From the NCBI GenBank assembly GCA_905234665.1, contig CAJOIV010000009.1:46533-110532 (forward strand): a stretch of DNA of 64,000 nt, read 5' to 3'. How positions within the stretch are numbered: the first letter of the stretch is position 1; each line of letters begins with the position of its first letter. Both the position numbers and the translations under genes were made by a program. The stretch comes from an uncultured Bacteroidales bacterium (GTDB lineage Bacteria; Bacteroidota; Bacteroidia; Bacteroidales; P3). The notes beneath the pieces were generated by a model, which was not told the origin of the DNA, ran no database searches, and saw nothing but the letters and a program-made list of their open reading frames with translations. This document shows positions 49,435 through 57,577 of this stretch, piece after piece.

Positions 49435-52266
49435 CTATTTTTTTAGTGCACTTTTGACATTCGAAATAAGACGCCCTTTACATAATGAATTCAGTAAGCA
49501 TTCGCTACATCTCGTTTTTTCGCAGACTTTTGAGAATGACATTAATCTAATTTGGCTTGCAGAAGTTGTGATTTTCGAACTTATTTCATCCAAATCAGAT
49601 TTCTTAAGTTTATATGGAACTTTAGCTTCGTCATCTCCAACAATATACGTCATTAAATAATCGGCAACTTCACCGGTCAATTCCCTATGTCCTAACGCGT
49701 AAAGTTTTAACTGGTCGTCTGTAAGCCTTGAACTTTGGACATCTTCTTTGGATTTAAATTCAACTATTGTAGTTTCATATGTATTATCCTCTTTTGTTTT
49801 TCGAATCAAATCAACCCTACCTGTAACCAAAATATTTGTATCCAGTTTCAATTGAATTGGTTGTTCAACAAACACAATATTGGTAAGGTTATTTCTGTTA
49901 TTCATATAATATGTCAATAAACCTTCTCTGATTTTTTTCTCCAATTTTGGTTTTAAAACGTCAGAATTTGCGATATATGGGAAAAGCATTTGTCTATTTG
50001 CAATATCTGTTATATCTGTATCCGACAAAATTTCTCCCGTTTTGATTCTTCTATGCAATTCCATTAACGCATTATGAAAAGATTTACCAAATCCCATACG
50101 CTGATTAAGGGGAGCAGCGAAACCATAAACAGACGCGAGTTTGAATTTGTACGGACAATCAAAGAAGTCTTTTAACACTGTAAAATCTAAAACCATACTA
50201 TTTATTTTAGACAACGGTTTTGATTCTGTTCTTTTTAGTGATGAAAAATCTTCATCTTTGCGAGTAACAAGGATATTGGCCGCCAGCAATTCCCGAATAA
50301 AGATTGAGGGATTTTGATATAATCGATTGGTAGGATCTGGTGCACGCGAAAGCATCAAGTATTTTTGAGACCTGGTTATAGCAACATAAAGAAGCCTTCT
50401 TTCGTCTTCGTCACTTCCAAGATAACGATTTTGATTTTTAATGATTGAAGAATCAATAAAATGCCATTCGCTTAATCCTCCTTTTCTTTTTTGTGGCAAA
50501 TAGTTTTTGTTGAGTCCAGGAACAAATACTACAGGAAATTCCAAACCTTTAGCTTGATGTATTGTCAAAATTTGAACTGCATTCAAAGATTTATACGGAT
50601 TACTTATCCATCCTTCTGGATAGTATTCTTGTGCAGCATAATTAATAAAACTCAAAAAACTGAAGAGGTGATACGATGCACGAGAAGATGCAAAATTGAT
50701 TTCCTCAAAATCATTTATTACTTGACTAAATTTGCCAAAATTATAGAATATCACTTCAGCCGTTTCTTGAGAGCCTATATCTTCATTATAAAAGGATTCT
50801 TCAACAATACATGAATCTTCTAGAAACTGCCAAAATATTTTCTGTAAATTATAGGCAAATTCTTCATCAGATATTTTTTCTCCATTTTGTAGTCTTTGCG
50901 TGATTGTTGCAGGTTTTTTCTCCCATAAATTATGTATGGCATTTTTTAATACAACTGTTTTATCCTCGATAAATGGCAAATCTTTCCACAAATGCAATAG
51001 TTCATCTTCATAAATATAATCATTAAGATAACGAAATATTCCTATTGCTGCTTTAATTTCTGATGTATCAAACAAATGATTCACACCTGCTGTGACATAT
51101 GGAATTCCTTTTTTTTCCAGTTCTGCCACAATACCTTCTGCTTTTTTCCACGTGCGCAACAATATACACATATCAGAATACGCCAATCCTCTGGATTCCT
51201 CATTCTTTTCACCTGAGAATTCGACCCCAACTAATCTTTGAATAAAGTCCGCAATTCCAGCACTTTCTTCTGTTGTATCTGAATATTCATTGTATAAAAT
51301 ATCAATTCCTTTTTGAAAGGATTGACTATTCGCAGAAATGATTTTTTTCGATAACCTTTCTTGATTGTTTTCAATTAGAGTTTCTGATAATTTGGTAATA
51401 CCGGGTGAACTTCTAAAGTTTTTTGTAATACTTACTGACTCACAAGGTTGAAATTTTTCACTGAAATGAATAATGTATTCATTATTACTGCCTCGCCATT
51501 GATAAATATTTTGGTCGTCATCCCCAACAACAGTTATTTTTGCATTGCTAATTTCATGTAGTTTTTCTATTAAAAGCTCTTGTTTAGGATTTATATCTTG
51601 ATACTCATCCACTACAATATATTTGATGCTGTTTTTTATGTACGAGTATAGATTACTAGTAGGATTATTAAGGCAATTTAATGTTTCATCAATAATCATG
51701 GAAAAGTCGAAATAATTTTTCTCATGAAGAGTTTTCTCATAGCTTTGTTTTGCGGACTGCAGATTGCTTGGAAGGGGTGAGGTCAACTCAGACTCCCGAA
51801 TAATATCCATTATACGTGCAAATCGTTTAGTGTCTACAAATCTTCTCATACACGAATATGGGGAAGTTAGTTTTGTGACATCTTTCATTCCGATTTTGTC
51901 ATAATATTTATCAATGAAAAGCTGCAATTTTATCTCATCCAGTACAGTGTATTTTTGATATCTATATTCCGTGTCTTGAAGCGCTTTTAGGCACCATCCA
52001 TGTATAGTTCCAATGTACATGTCGGCCATTCCTTTTTGCGGTGGAACTTTTGACAATATTTTATCCTTGAGTTCCGCCGCGGCTTTTTCTGTATATGTAA
52101 ATGCTATTATGTTTTCCGGAGAAACTGCTATTTGATTTTGGGGGTCAAGTAAATACGCTATTTTTGCAGCGACGGTTGTTGTCTTTCCAGAACCTGCGCA
52201 AGCAATAATTCTGAGATTCTTGTCATTGGTTTTTATTGCTTTTAATTGCTCTTCCGTGTATTCCAT
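49435..52266 (-). CDS. UvrD/AddA-like helicase fused to Fe-S PD-(D/E)xK nuclease
   Basis: A 943-residue superfamily 1A helicase: Walker A IACAGSGKTTT (about residues 21-31), motif Ia AFTYTEKAAAEL, Walker B IVVDEYQDINP, motif III VGDDDQNIYQWRG, motif V LTIHQAKGLEFPVV and motif VI RRLLYVAITRS. From about 700 a RecB/Cas4-type nuclease follows, with Asp in VTGRVDLIRK (about 813), E-x-K in IVEFKSKED (about 836-838), and Cys residues placed as in AddB/Cas4 iron-sulphur nucleases (CPYKFKL at about 702; CEKTRCSECLLNSLC at about 909-923). It is encoded 3 bases after the DNA methyltransferase and just before the tail-anchored protein. Confidence 0.9.
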   Translation of the reverse strand: MEYTEEQLKAIKTNDKNLRIIACAGSGKTTTVAAKIAYLLDPQNQIAVSPENIIAFTYTEKAAAELKDKILSKVPPQKGMADMYIGTIHGWCLKALQDTEYRYQKYTVLDEIKLQLFIDKYYDKIGMKDVTKLTSPYSCMRRFVDTKRFARIMDIIRESELTSPLPSNLQSAKQSYEKTLHEKNYFDFSMIIDETLNCLNNPTSNLYSYIKNSIKYIVVDEYQDINPKQELLIEKLHEISNAKITVVGDDDQNIYQWRGSNNEYIIHFSEKFQPCESVSITKNFRSSPGITKLSETLIENNQERLSKKIISANSQSFQKGIDILYNEYSDTTEESAGIADFIQRLVGVEFSGEKNEESRGLAYSDMCILLRTWKKAEGIVAELEKKGIPYVTAGVNHLFDTSEIKAAIGIFRYLNDYIYEDELLHLWKDLPFIEDKTVVLKNAIHNLWEKKPATITQRLQNGEKISDEEFAYNLQKIFWQFLEDSCIVEESFYNEDIGSQETAEVIFYNFGKFSQVINDFEEINFASSRASYHLFSFLSFINYAAQEYYPEGWISNPYKSLNAVQILTIHQAKGLEFPVVFVPGLNKNYLPQKRKGGLSEWHFIDSSIIKNQNRYLGSDEDERRLLYVAITRSQKYLMLSRAPDPTNRLYQNPSIFIRELLAANILVTRKDEDFSSLKRTESKPLSKINSMVLDFTVLKDFFDCPYKFKLASVYGFAAPLNQRMGFGKSFHNALMELHRRIKTGEILSDTDITDIANRQMLFPYIANSDVLKPKLEKKIREGLLTYYMNNRNNLTNIVFVEQPIQLKLDTNILVTGRVDLIRKTKEDNTYETTIVEFKSKEDVQSSRLTDDQLKLYALGHRELTGEVADYLMTYIVGDDEAKVPYKLKKSDLDEISSKITTSASQIRLMSFSKVCEKTRCSECLLNSLCKGRLISNVKSALKK

Positions 52267-52269
52267 AAC

Positions 52270-53589
52270 TTATTTGTTGTTGTGAAAGATTAATACTTTC
52301 TCTTTGTCCATGGTTTTTGAGAAATTATTCTTTCTTGGTTGTTTTTTGTTTAGTATTGTTCTTTCTGCTGTATAGTAAAGATTGATACCATGCTTTTCCA
52401 TTAAGTCCACTAAGATACTATCATTAGGTATTTCTCTTTTAGCGACTCTTCTATTCCCTATTGTCCAAACATAAAATGCATCATTATTCATGGCCTTAAC
52501 GATATTGTCCAGGCAACACTCAAAATCATTAATAAAGGATATGGTCTTATAGTACTTATTGTGCTCTTCGTTGGGAATTTTGCAGAAGAATTTTTTTAGT
52601 GCAGGTATCCTTTCAATTGATAATTCAAATACATCTTGTATATGTTTCGAATTTACCTTTCCCCCTAAGCTATGACTATCTATCTCTTGTGTTGTTCTTA
52701 AGAAATCAAAATCAATGTTTTGTGGTAAGTCTTCTTTGGGAATCCATTGTAGTTCTAAATATGAATGCTGCCCATAAGTTATTGTTGTATGGTTATCTCC
52801 ATATGGAGGGGATGAAACTAATAAATCAAACTTTTGTTCTGTTTCTATTTGTTTTTGACTGTTCCCCCATACCGTTACAACTTTTTTAGTATATTTATTG
52901 TTATAAATCAATCCTCTAGACTGAAGTTTTTTTGTGAAAACTTTGAAATCAAGCAGGCTTCTTTCACATAATTCAAAGAAGTTATCAATCACATTAATAT
53001 TTCTTTCTTCAATATTCTCAACTGATCGTTGATGTAATTTAAATGTTGACGTTCTATCGTTACTACCAGTTCTAATAACTTCTGAAAAAACAATCCAAAA
53101 AAAACATCTTATCTCATTATATGCTACGTGTAAAATAGCTCTACGAATTTTAGACAGATCTATCTGAACCTTTTTGTTGAACCATTTATTTATCCCTTTA
53201 AAATCAACGTCAATAGTTTGTGCCTTATCCGATTGAATTTTATCTTTAATAAAAACAAATGTATTCGAAAGCAAATCAATATCGTATGTTGCTGTTTTCG
53301 CCTTGGTTAACAAAACTGCAAAAGGGTTGATGTCTTGTCCAAAAACGTTATATCCAAATTCCATACACGATAACAAAGAGGTGCCAGCTCCCATGAATGG
53401 ATCCATAACCCATGGGTTTGGTGGGGTGTATTTTGTGAGTGCATCAACGATAAGTGTTTGCGTTTTGGGTACCATCATTCCTGGATACATAAATAATCTA
53501 TGCAAATTATCCTCTCGTTTTGCATCTTTAGCATTTAGTTCTCCGTTTTTTTTCAAATCGTCTAATTTCCTAAGTAACGTATCTGACAT
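52270..53589 (-). CDS. DNA methyltransferase with SPPY catalytic motif
   Basis: A 439-residue amino-methyltransferase. SAM-binding motif DPFMGAGTSL lies at about residues 62-71, and the catalytic motif LLVSSPPYGDN at about 256-266; SPPY is most often seen in N4-cytosine enzymes. A large helical insertion lies between the two. The start is placed at 53589 (MSDTLLRKLDDL), since the upstream in-frame extension lies in the preceding gene's coding region. No restriction endonuclease of a familiar type overlaps it; its nearest partners are the helicase-nuclease (3 bases) and the MT-HIT gene (5 bases). Confidence 0.88.
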   Translation of the reverse strand: MSDTLLRKLDDLKKNGELNAKDAKREDNLHRLFMYPGMMVPKTQTLIVDALTKYTPPNPWVMDPFMGAGTSLLSCMEFGYNVFGQDINPFAVLLTKAKTATYDIDLLSNTFVFIKDKIQSDKAQTIDVDFKGINKWFNKKVQIDLSKIRRAILHVAYNEIRCFFWIVFSEVIRTGSNDRTSTFKLHQRSVENIEERNINVIDNFFELCERSLLDFKVFTKKLQSRGLIYNNKYTKKVVTVWGNSQKQIETEQKFDLLVSSPPYGDNHTTITYGQHSYLELQWIPKEDLPQNIDFDFLRTTQEIDSHSLGGKVNSKHIQDVFELSIERIPALKKFFCKIPNEEHNKYYKTISFINDFECCLDNIVKAMNNDAFYVWTIGNRRVAKREIPNDSILVDLMEKHGINLYYTAERTILNKKQPRKNNFSKTMDKEKVLIFHNNK

Positions 53590-53594
53590 ATAAT

Positions 53595-54476
53595 TTAATA
53601 ATTTTGTTTTTGAGGAATAACTCCGCGAACACCGCCTTTGGGGTTTTGCACATCTCCTTTGTATCGTGGTATGATGTGCATATGGCAATGAAAAACAGAT
53701 TGTCCAGCGGCTTCATTGATATTGATACCAACGTTATAACCGTCGGGATGGTATCTCTCATCTATTTTGCGCATTACGTACTCTCTAATATCGTCCATTT
53801 CATAACGTTCTTGGCGGCTTAAGTCTCGATATGATGCAACGTGTCGTTTGGGGATGATGAGTGCATGGCCGGGAGAAACGGGGTAACCATCATAGAAAGC
53901 CACACACGTTTTGGTTTCGCAAATAATTTCAACACGGCGTGAGAGTTTACAGAATGGGCATTTCTCACCCTCAACACGAGGCAGTTTGTTAAAGTGGTTA
54001 TATTGGTACAATTCAAAACTTGCATTTGCTACAAGACTTTTGTATGGCAACTTGACATTACATTGGTATGTGTATTGTTTGTGAATAGCGTGTAGGCGAA
54101 AACCCTCTTCGGTCAAATCGCGGCGAACAGCAAAATATGCTGTTCCTTTAGGGAAAAGCAAATTGGCAACATTCATTAGCACCTCTGCCTGTGCATAAGA
54201 CTCGAGAACGTTTAAAACATAGTTGCAAATAATTGTATCATATTTGCCTGTAGGAAAATCGGGGCGGTAATAGTAATCATAGCCCGTAATGTCATAGCCT
54301 TGTTTCTTGAGTTCATCCGTGTCGAAACCGAAACCACAACCGAAGTCAAGAATCTTTCCCTTCAGCAAGTTGTGCTGCAGGAGATATCGTGTCGGCACAG
54401 ATAGGTCAGTCCGCTTGATAGCTGTTAAATACGGATGATTTATTTTCTCGGGTTCTATGTGCGTCAGTTTCTCCAT
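53595..54476 (-). CDS. Bifunctional class I methyltransferase - HIT protein
   Basis: A 293-residue fusion. The N-terminal part is a SAM-dependent methyltransferase (GKILDFGCGFGFDTDEL, about 39-55; YDTIICNYVLNVL). A CPFC zinc knuckle follows. The C-terminal part is a HIT domain with the nucleotide-binding histidine triad HCHMHIIP (about 262-269). HIT proteins hydrolyse or transfer nucleotidyl groups. The start at 54476 (MEKLTHIEPEK) overlaps the HNH gene end by 13 bases. The pairing suggests a nucleotide- or nucleic-acid-modifying function linked to the HNH nuclease; the substrate is unknown. Confidence 0.88.
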   Translation of the reverse strand: MEKLTHIEPEKINHPYLTAIKRTDLSVPTRYLLQHNLLKGKILDFGCGFGFDTDELKKQGYDITGYDYYYRPDFPTGKYDTIICNYVLNVLESYAQAEVLMNVANLLFPKGTAYFAVRRDLTEEGFRLHAIHKQYTYQCNVKLPYKSLVANASFELYQYNHFNKLPRVEGEKCPFCKLSRRVEIICETKTCVAFYDGYPVSPGHALIIPKRHVASYRDLSRQERYEMDDIREYVMRKIDERYHPDGYNVGININEAAGQSVFHCHMHIIPRYKGDVQNPKGGVRGVIPQKQNY

Positions 54477-55552
54477 AGTTCGAATCCCATATTTAGTGCA
54501 ATTTGGCTCAATGGGTTGAATGTGCGAGCAAAACAGTTGCGGAGTGTAGTGCTGTCCATCTGTATCAATTCCCGTGGAGTGCATCCAAGGGATATGTAAT
54601 CCTCAAGTATTTCTTGCCCGCGATAATTCTCGCTTAAGCAAATACGAACAGCTTTCTGTTGTGTGGTGGCAAGTTTCAACAAGTATCTGTCTATGTCTGG
54701 CAGACGGTCACTCTTGGAAGAATTCACGCTTCCATCAGCAGGAATCAGATTCCACAACAGGTTATGTGATACAAAACTCCAAGGAATGAAATGGTCTAGA
54801 TCGTAATTGCCAATAGTAATAAGCTTGTTTGTATAAATACACTTCTGCCCATCAGAGTGCTCCAGCACAAAATCCCAATAGTTGCGCTGGCGAGTTAGTG
54901 TTTGGCGGTTTTCTACTTTCACCAGTTTGTTTATAATATTTGGCACACTAGGATTGCGTACCTGTAGAAATGAGGAGAGGTTCCAATAAGCATAGTCTTT
55001 CAGAATAACATAGTTCTCTTTCAAATATGCTAACCAACGAGGATTCAACTCAACCCATATAGTATCATCTTCTTTGGTCAGTTTGTAGAGGCAGTTGTTA
55101 TCCAAAGACTGCGAGCGTCGCATAATCTCCTTGGTATCGGCTATGTCAATCCACGGGCGCATAAACCAATATGGAACGTTCTTAGGAAGGAAACTGAGTA
55201 TATGTCTGACCTGTGTGTCGTTTTTATGTGAGTGCAACCACTTGCGAAGTTCGTTGAGATTAATGTTCATCGGTAACTGGTGCACTTCTTGAAGGGAAAT
55301 GATTGCATCACGCAAAGAATCACTTTTACCAAAGGACAGTCGGAAATAGCTTACAGGATACCAAGCGTTGACAGTCATCTCAACCATGATATCCCATATG
55401 TTCATCCGAGTCATATCTCGTTTAACATACAGGTCGAGAATCCCCATAAACCAGTAGAACTTATAGGTGGCTGACGTGTTTTTGAAAATACGTGTCAACG
55501 GCTCTATTGGCAATGTTCTGGATGGAGGAAGTGTATTCATTTGTTTACTCAA
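54464..55552 (-). CDS. HNH endonuclease
   Basis: A 362-residue protein whose C-terminal third carries an HNH nuclease: CIYTNKL (about 237), DLDHFIPWSFV (His of HNH, about 253), HNLLWNLIPADGSVN and SSKSDRLP. The N-terminal 230 residues are helical and unassigned and may recognise the target. It may start at 55552 or at the Met four codons later. It overlaps the methyltransferase-HIT gene, which argues for joint function. A gap of 155 bases separates it from the TOPRIM-like gene, so it could also have its own promoter. Confidence 0.85.
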   Translation of the reverse strand: MSKQMNTLPPSRTLPIEPLTRIFKNTSATYKFYWFMGILDLYVKRDMTRMNIWDIMVEMTVNAWYPVSYFRLSFGKSDSLRDAIISLQEVHQLPMNINLNELRKWLHSHKNDTQVRHILSFLPKNVPYWFMRPWIDIADTKEIMRRSQSLDNNCLYKLTKEDDTIWVELNPRWLAYLKENYVILKDYAYWNLSSFLQVRNPSVPNIINKLVKVENRQTLTRQRNYWDFVLEHSDGQKCIYTNKLITIGNYDLDHFIPWSFVSHNLLWNLIPADGSVNSSKSDRLPDIDRYLLKLATTQQKAVRICLSENYRGQEILEDYISLGCTPRELIQMDSTTLRNCFARTFNPLSQIALNMGFELWRN

Positions 55553-55707
55553 TCATTTGCATTTTGATACATAAAGGACAAAGAACCCACGAAGAAGGGG
55601 CAAAGAAGGAAAACTACAGACAGATTGCCGAGAGGTCACTGACGAATTGCCAATAGATGGTGCTGCGCTATCTTTGCCACCAGATATGCCTAATATGTGC
55701 CTTACAT

Positions 55708-56383
55708 TCATTCTTCCACTTCTTTGTTAATTGTATTCAATTGCTCTATAAACCTCTGGAAGCCTAAGTTGTATTGGGCTATTCGAGGAATGTCCTTTCT
55801 TTTCATTTTTTTCAGAACTTTTTGATACACAGCAATGGCTTCGGGTGAATTTTTCTTCTCTTCAGGGATCCCTATGCCATCTTTTTGAAGTTGCTGATTT
55901 AAAATAGGTTGTAGCACAACGTTTCTTGGCATCATTTGAATAATAGAGCGGGAGTAGCCAACATTCTGTTTCATTGAAACAGATGGCAAATATAATCTTA
56001 TCGGAATAGGCATTCCATACTTCATCACTAATATTTTGCTTCAAGCGGGCACAAACTCTGTCATACAGAACACTGTCGGGAACTTTATTGTGCATTTCAT
56101 CATAGATATCAACATCGTAATTTTTCTGAATGCAGGTATCGGTGTCAATTTGAATGACTATGTAGTCATTGGTAACCATATTATTCGTGATGACATTGTC
56201 GTTGCAATGATTGAGTACCTGAAGCCAACCTCCCTCATCGTTTTGCTTCTCTATGCCATGGGACAATCTTAATGATGGTTGTATGCGGTTGATTGCCACG
56301 TCGTCTCCCAAATATCTATTGATGATATAAGTCAAAATCTTCACTTCAGATGTGCCTTCACAAATCAAACCAATAGTAATCAT
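55708..56383 (-). pseudogene. TOPRIM-like partner of the ATPase, interrupted by a one-base frameshift
   Basis: The first frame (56383 to 55862) starts ITIGLICEGTSEVKIL, the TOPRIM Glu strand, and has YIVIQIDTDT (DxD), FAICFNETECWLLPLYY; it then ends abruptly. The second frame (down to 55708) continues KDGIGIPEEKKNSPEA to a helical tail. Removing one A from a run of five A near 55885 joins them smoothly (TSKDGIGIP). It resembles the separate TOPRIM-fold proteins paired with ABC-type ATPases in defence modules (PARIS-like layout). The shift may be a mutation, an assembly error in a homopolymer, or programmed slippage. It starts 11 bases after the ATPase gene. Confidence 0.7.
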
Positions 56384-56394
56384 AACGAGGTGTT

Positions 56395-57576
56395 TTAAAA
56401 GTTGTCAGGTAGTCCGCCGATGAACCCTTTTTGCCAAGCTTCGGAGAGTGGCATCGTCATCTCGCCTTTCAATGTCACACGGTTGGTTTTTGTGTATCCG
56501 TCAATGGTACGACGTACAACAAGTAGGCGTACATCGTCTTCGTACAGGTTAATGCCGTCAAGCACTGCTGGATTATGAGTTGTGGCAATAATCTGTTTGT
56601 TATGTTTTCTGGCCAGTTCAATAAGGCGACGCGTTACCTCACGGCAGAGCTTGGGATTAAATGCTGTATCAATGTTCTCAATGGCAAAGAAACGCGGCGT
56701 CTCGTCAGATATGATTAGGGTAAGATAGAACAGCAGGTATAGAAAACCCTCGTTGGTGCTGCGCTGGTCGAAAGTGTTGAGAGTGTCGGTCAAGTAACTA
56801 TCTTTGAGCTTAAGATTGAACTCCATAGAGAGTTGTCCCGTCGGCACCTCCAGATCGTCAAACCAGTCGAGGATTTTCAAGTGTTCTTTTATCTCCTCGA
56901 AAATTGTGTTGGAATCTGGTCGTTGGGATAGTTCTTTCAGGTAAGCAAAGAGTCCCTCTCCGTGACGGCCTAATGGGTAGGTTCGGTTAGAATTGTCGGC
57001 TTGGCGAAGTTTGGTTTCCTCTGGGGAATAGATGATGAACTTGTTTAATTCATCGTTGTCTGGAATAATGTTAATTTCGTTGCCATTCTTTCGCAATCTG
57101 ACACTAAGAAGGATGTCGTCGCCACGTTCTTTCTGAAGGTGAGCAATTTGATTGATGAGTTTTTGTAAATTACGAATATCCTTTTCTGCCTTGGGAAGAT
57201 CATTTTTGGTTATAGAAAAAAAACGGGAAAGGTTCATAGAATCATCTTCCCATTTGGGCGGTTTCGATTCTTCGTTATAATGAATGAAGTATTGTGTTTG
57301 TTGATGCTTACTGTTTAATATCGTAATCTCAATTTCTTCGTTTTTAATAACCTCAAAAGCCGGCAACATTATTTTAGGATCCACAACACGAATGCCTCGA
57401 TTGGCGAAATATTCGTAGTCGAGTTTGTTTAAACCAGCAGCCGCACCTAAGGCTATGCCTTCGAGGATGTTTGATTTACCACATCCATTGGCTCCAATTA
57501 GAAGGTTGAATCTTCCTAATGGTAAGCTAACATCCACAACGGACTTGAAGTTTTTTATTGTTATATTGCTGATCAT
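56395..57576 (-). CDS. RecF/OLD-like ABC ATPase (AAA_21)
   Basis: A 393-residue ATPase starting ISNITIKNFKSVVDVSLPLG, with Walker A LIGANGCGKSN (about 26-36), signature region TFDQRSTNEGFLYLL, Walker B FFAIENIDTAF (about 297) and switch His IIATTHNPAVLDG (about 330). It lies one base after the giant ATPase gene and 11 bases before the TOPRIM-like gene. The pair looks like a two-gene ATPase-TOPRIM defence module placed within a longer operon. Confidence 0.88.
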   Translation of the reverse strand: MISNITIKNFKSVVDVSLPLGRFNLLIGANGCGKSNILEGIALGAAAGLNKLDYEYFANRGIRVVDPKIMLPAFEVIKNEEIEITILNSKHQQTQYFIHYNEESKPPKWEDDSMNLSRFFSITKNDLPKAEKDIRNLQKLINQIAHLQKERGDDILLSVRLRKNGNEINIIPDNDELNKFIIYSPEETKLRQADNSNRTYPLGRHGEGLFAYLKELSQRPDSNTIFEEIKEHLKILDWFDDLEVPTGQLSMEFNLKLKDSYLTDTLNTFDQRSTNEGFLYLLFYLTLIISDETPRFFAIENIDTAFNPKLCREVTRRLIELARKHNKQIIATTHNPAVLDGINLYEDDVRLLVVRRTIDGYTKTNRVTLKGEMTMPLSEAWQKGFIGGLPDNF

Positions 57577-57577
57577 C

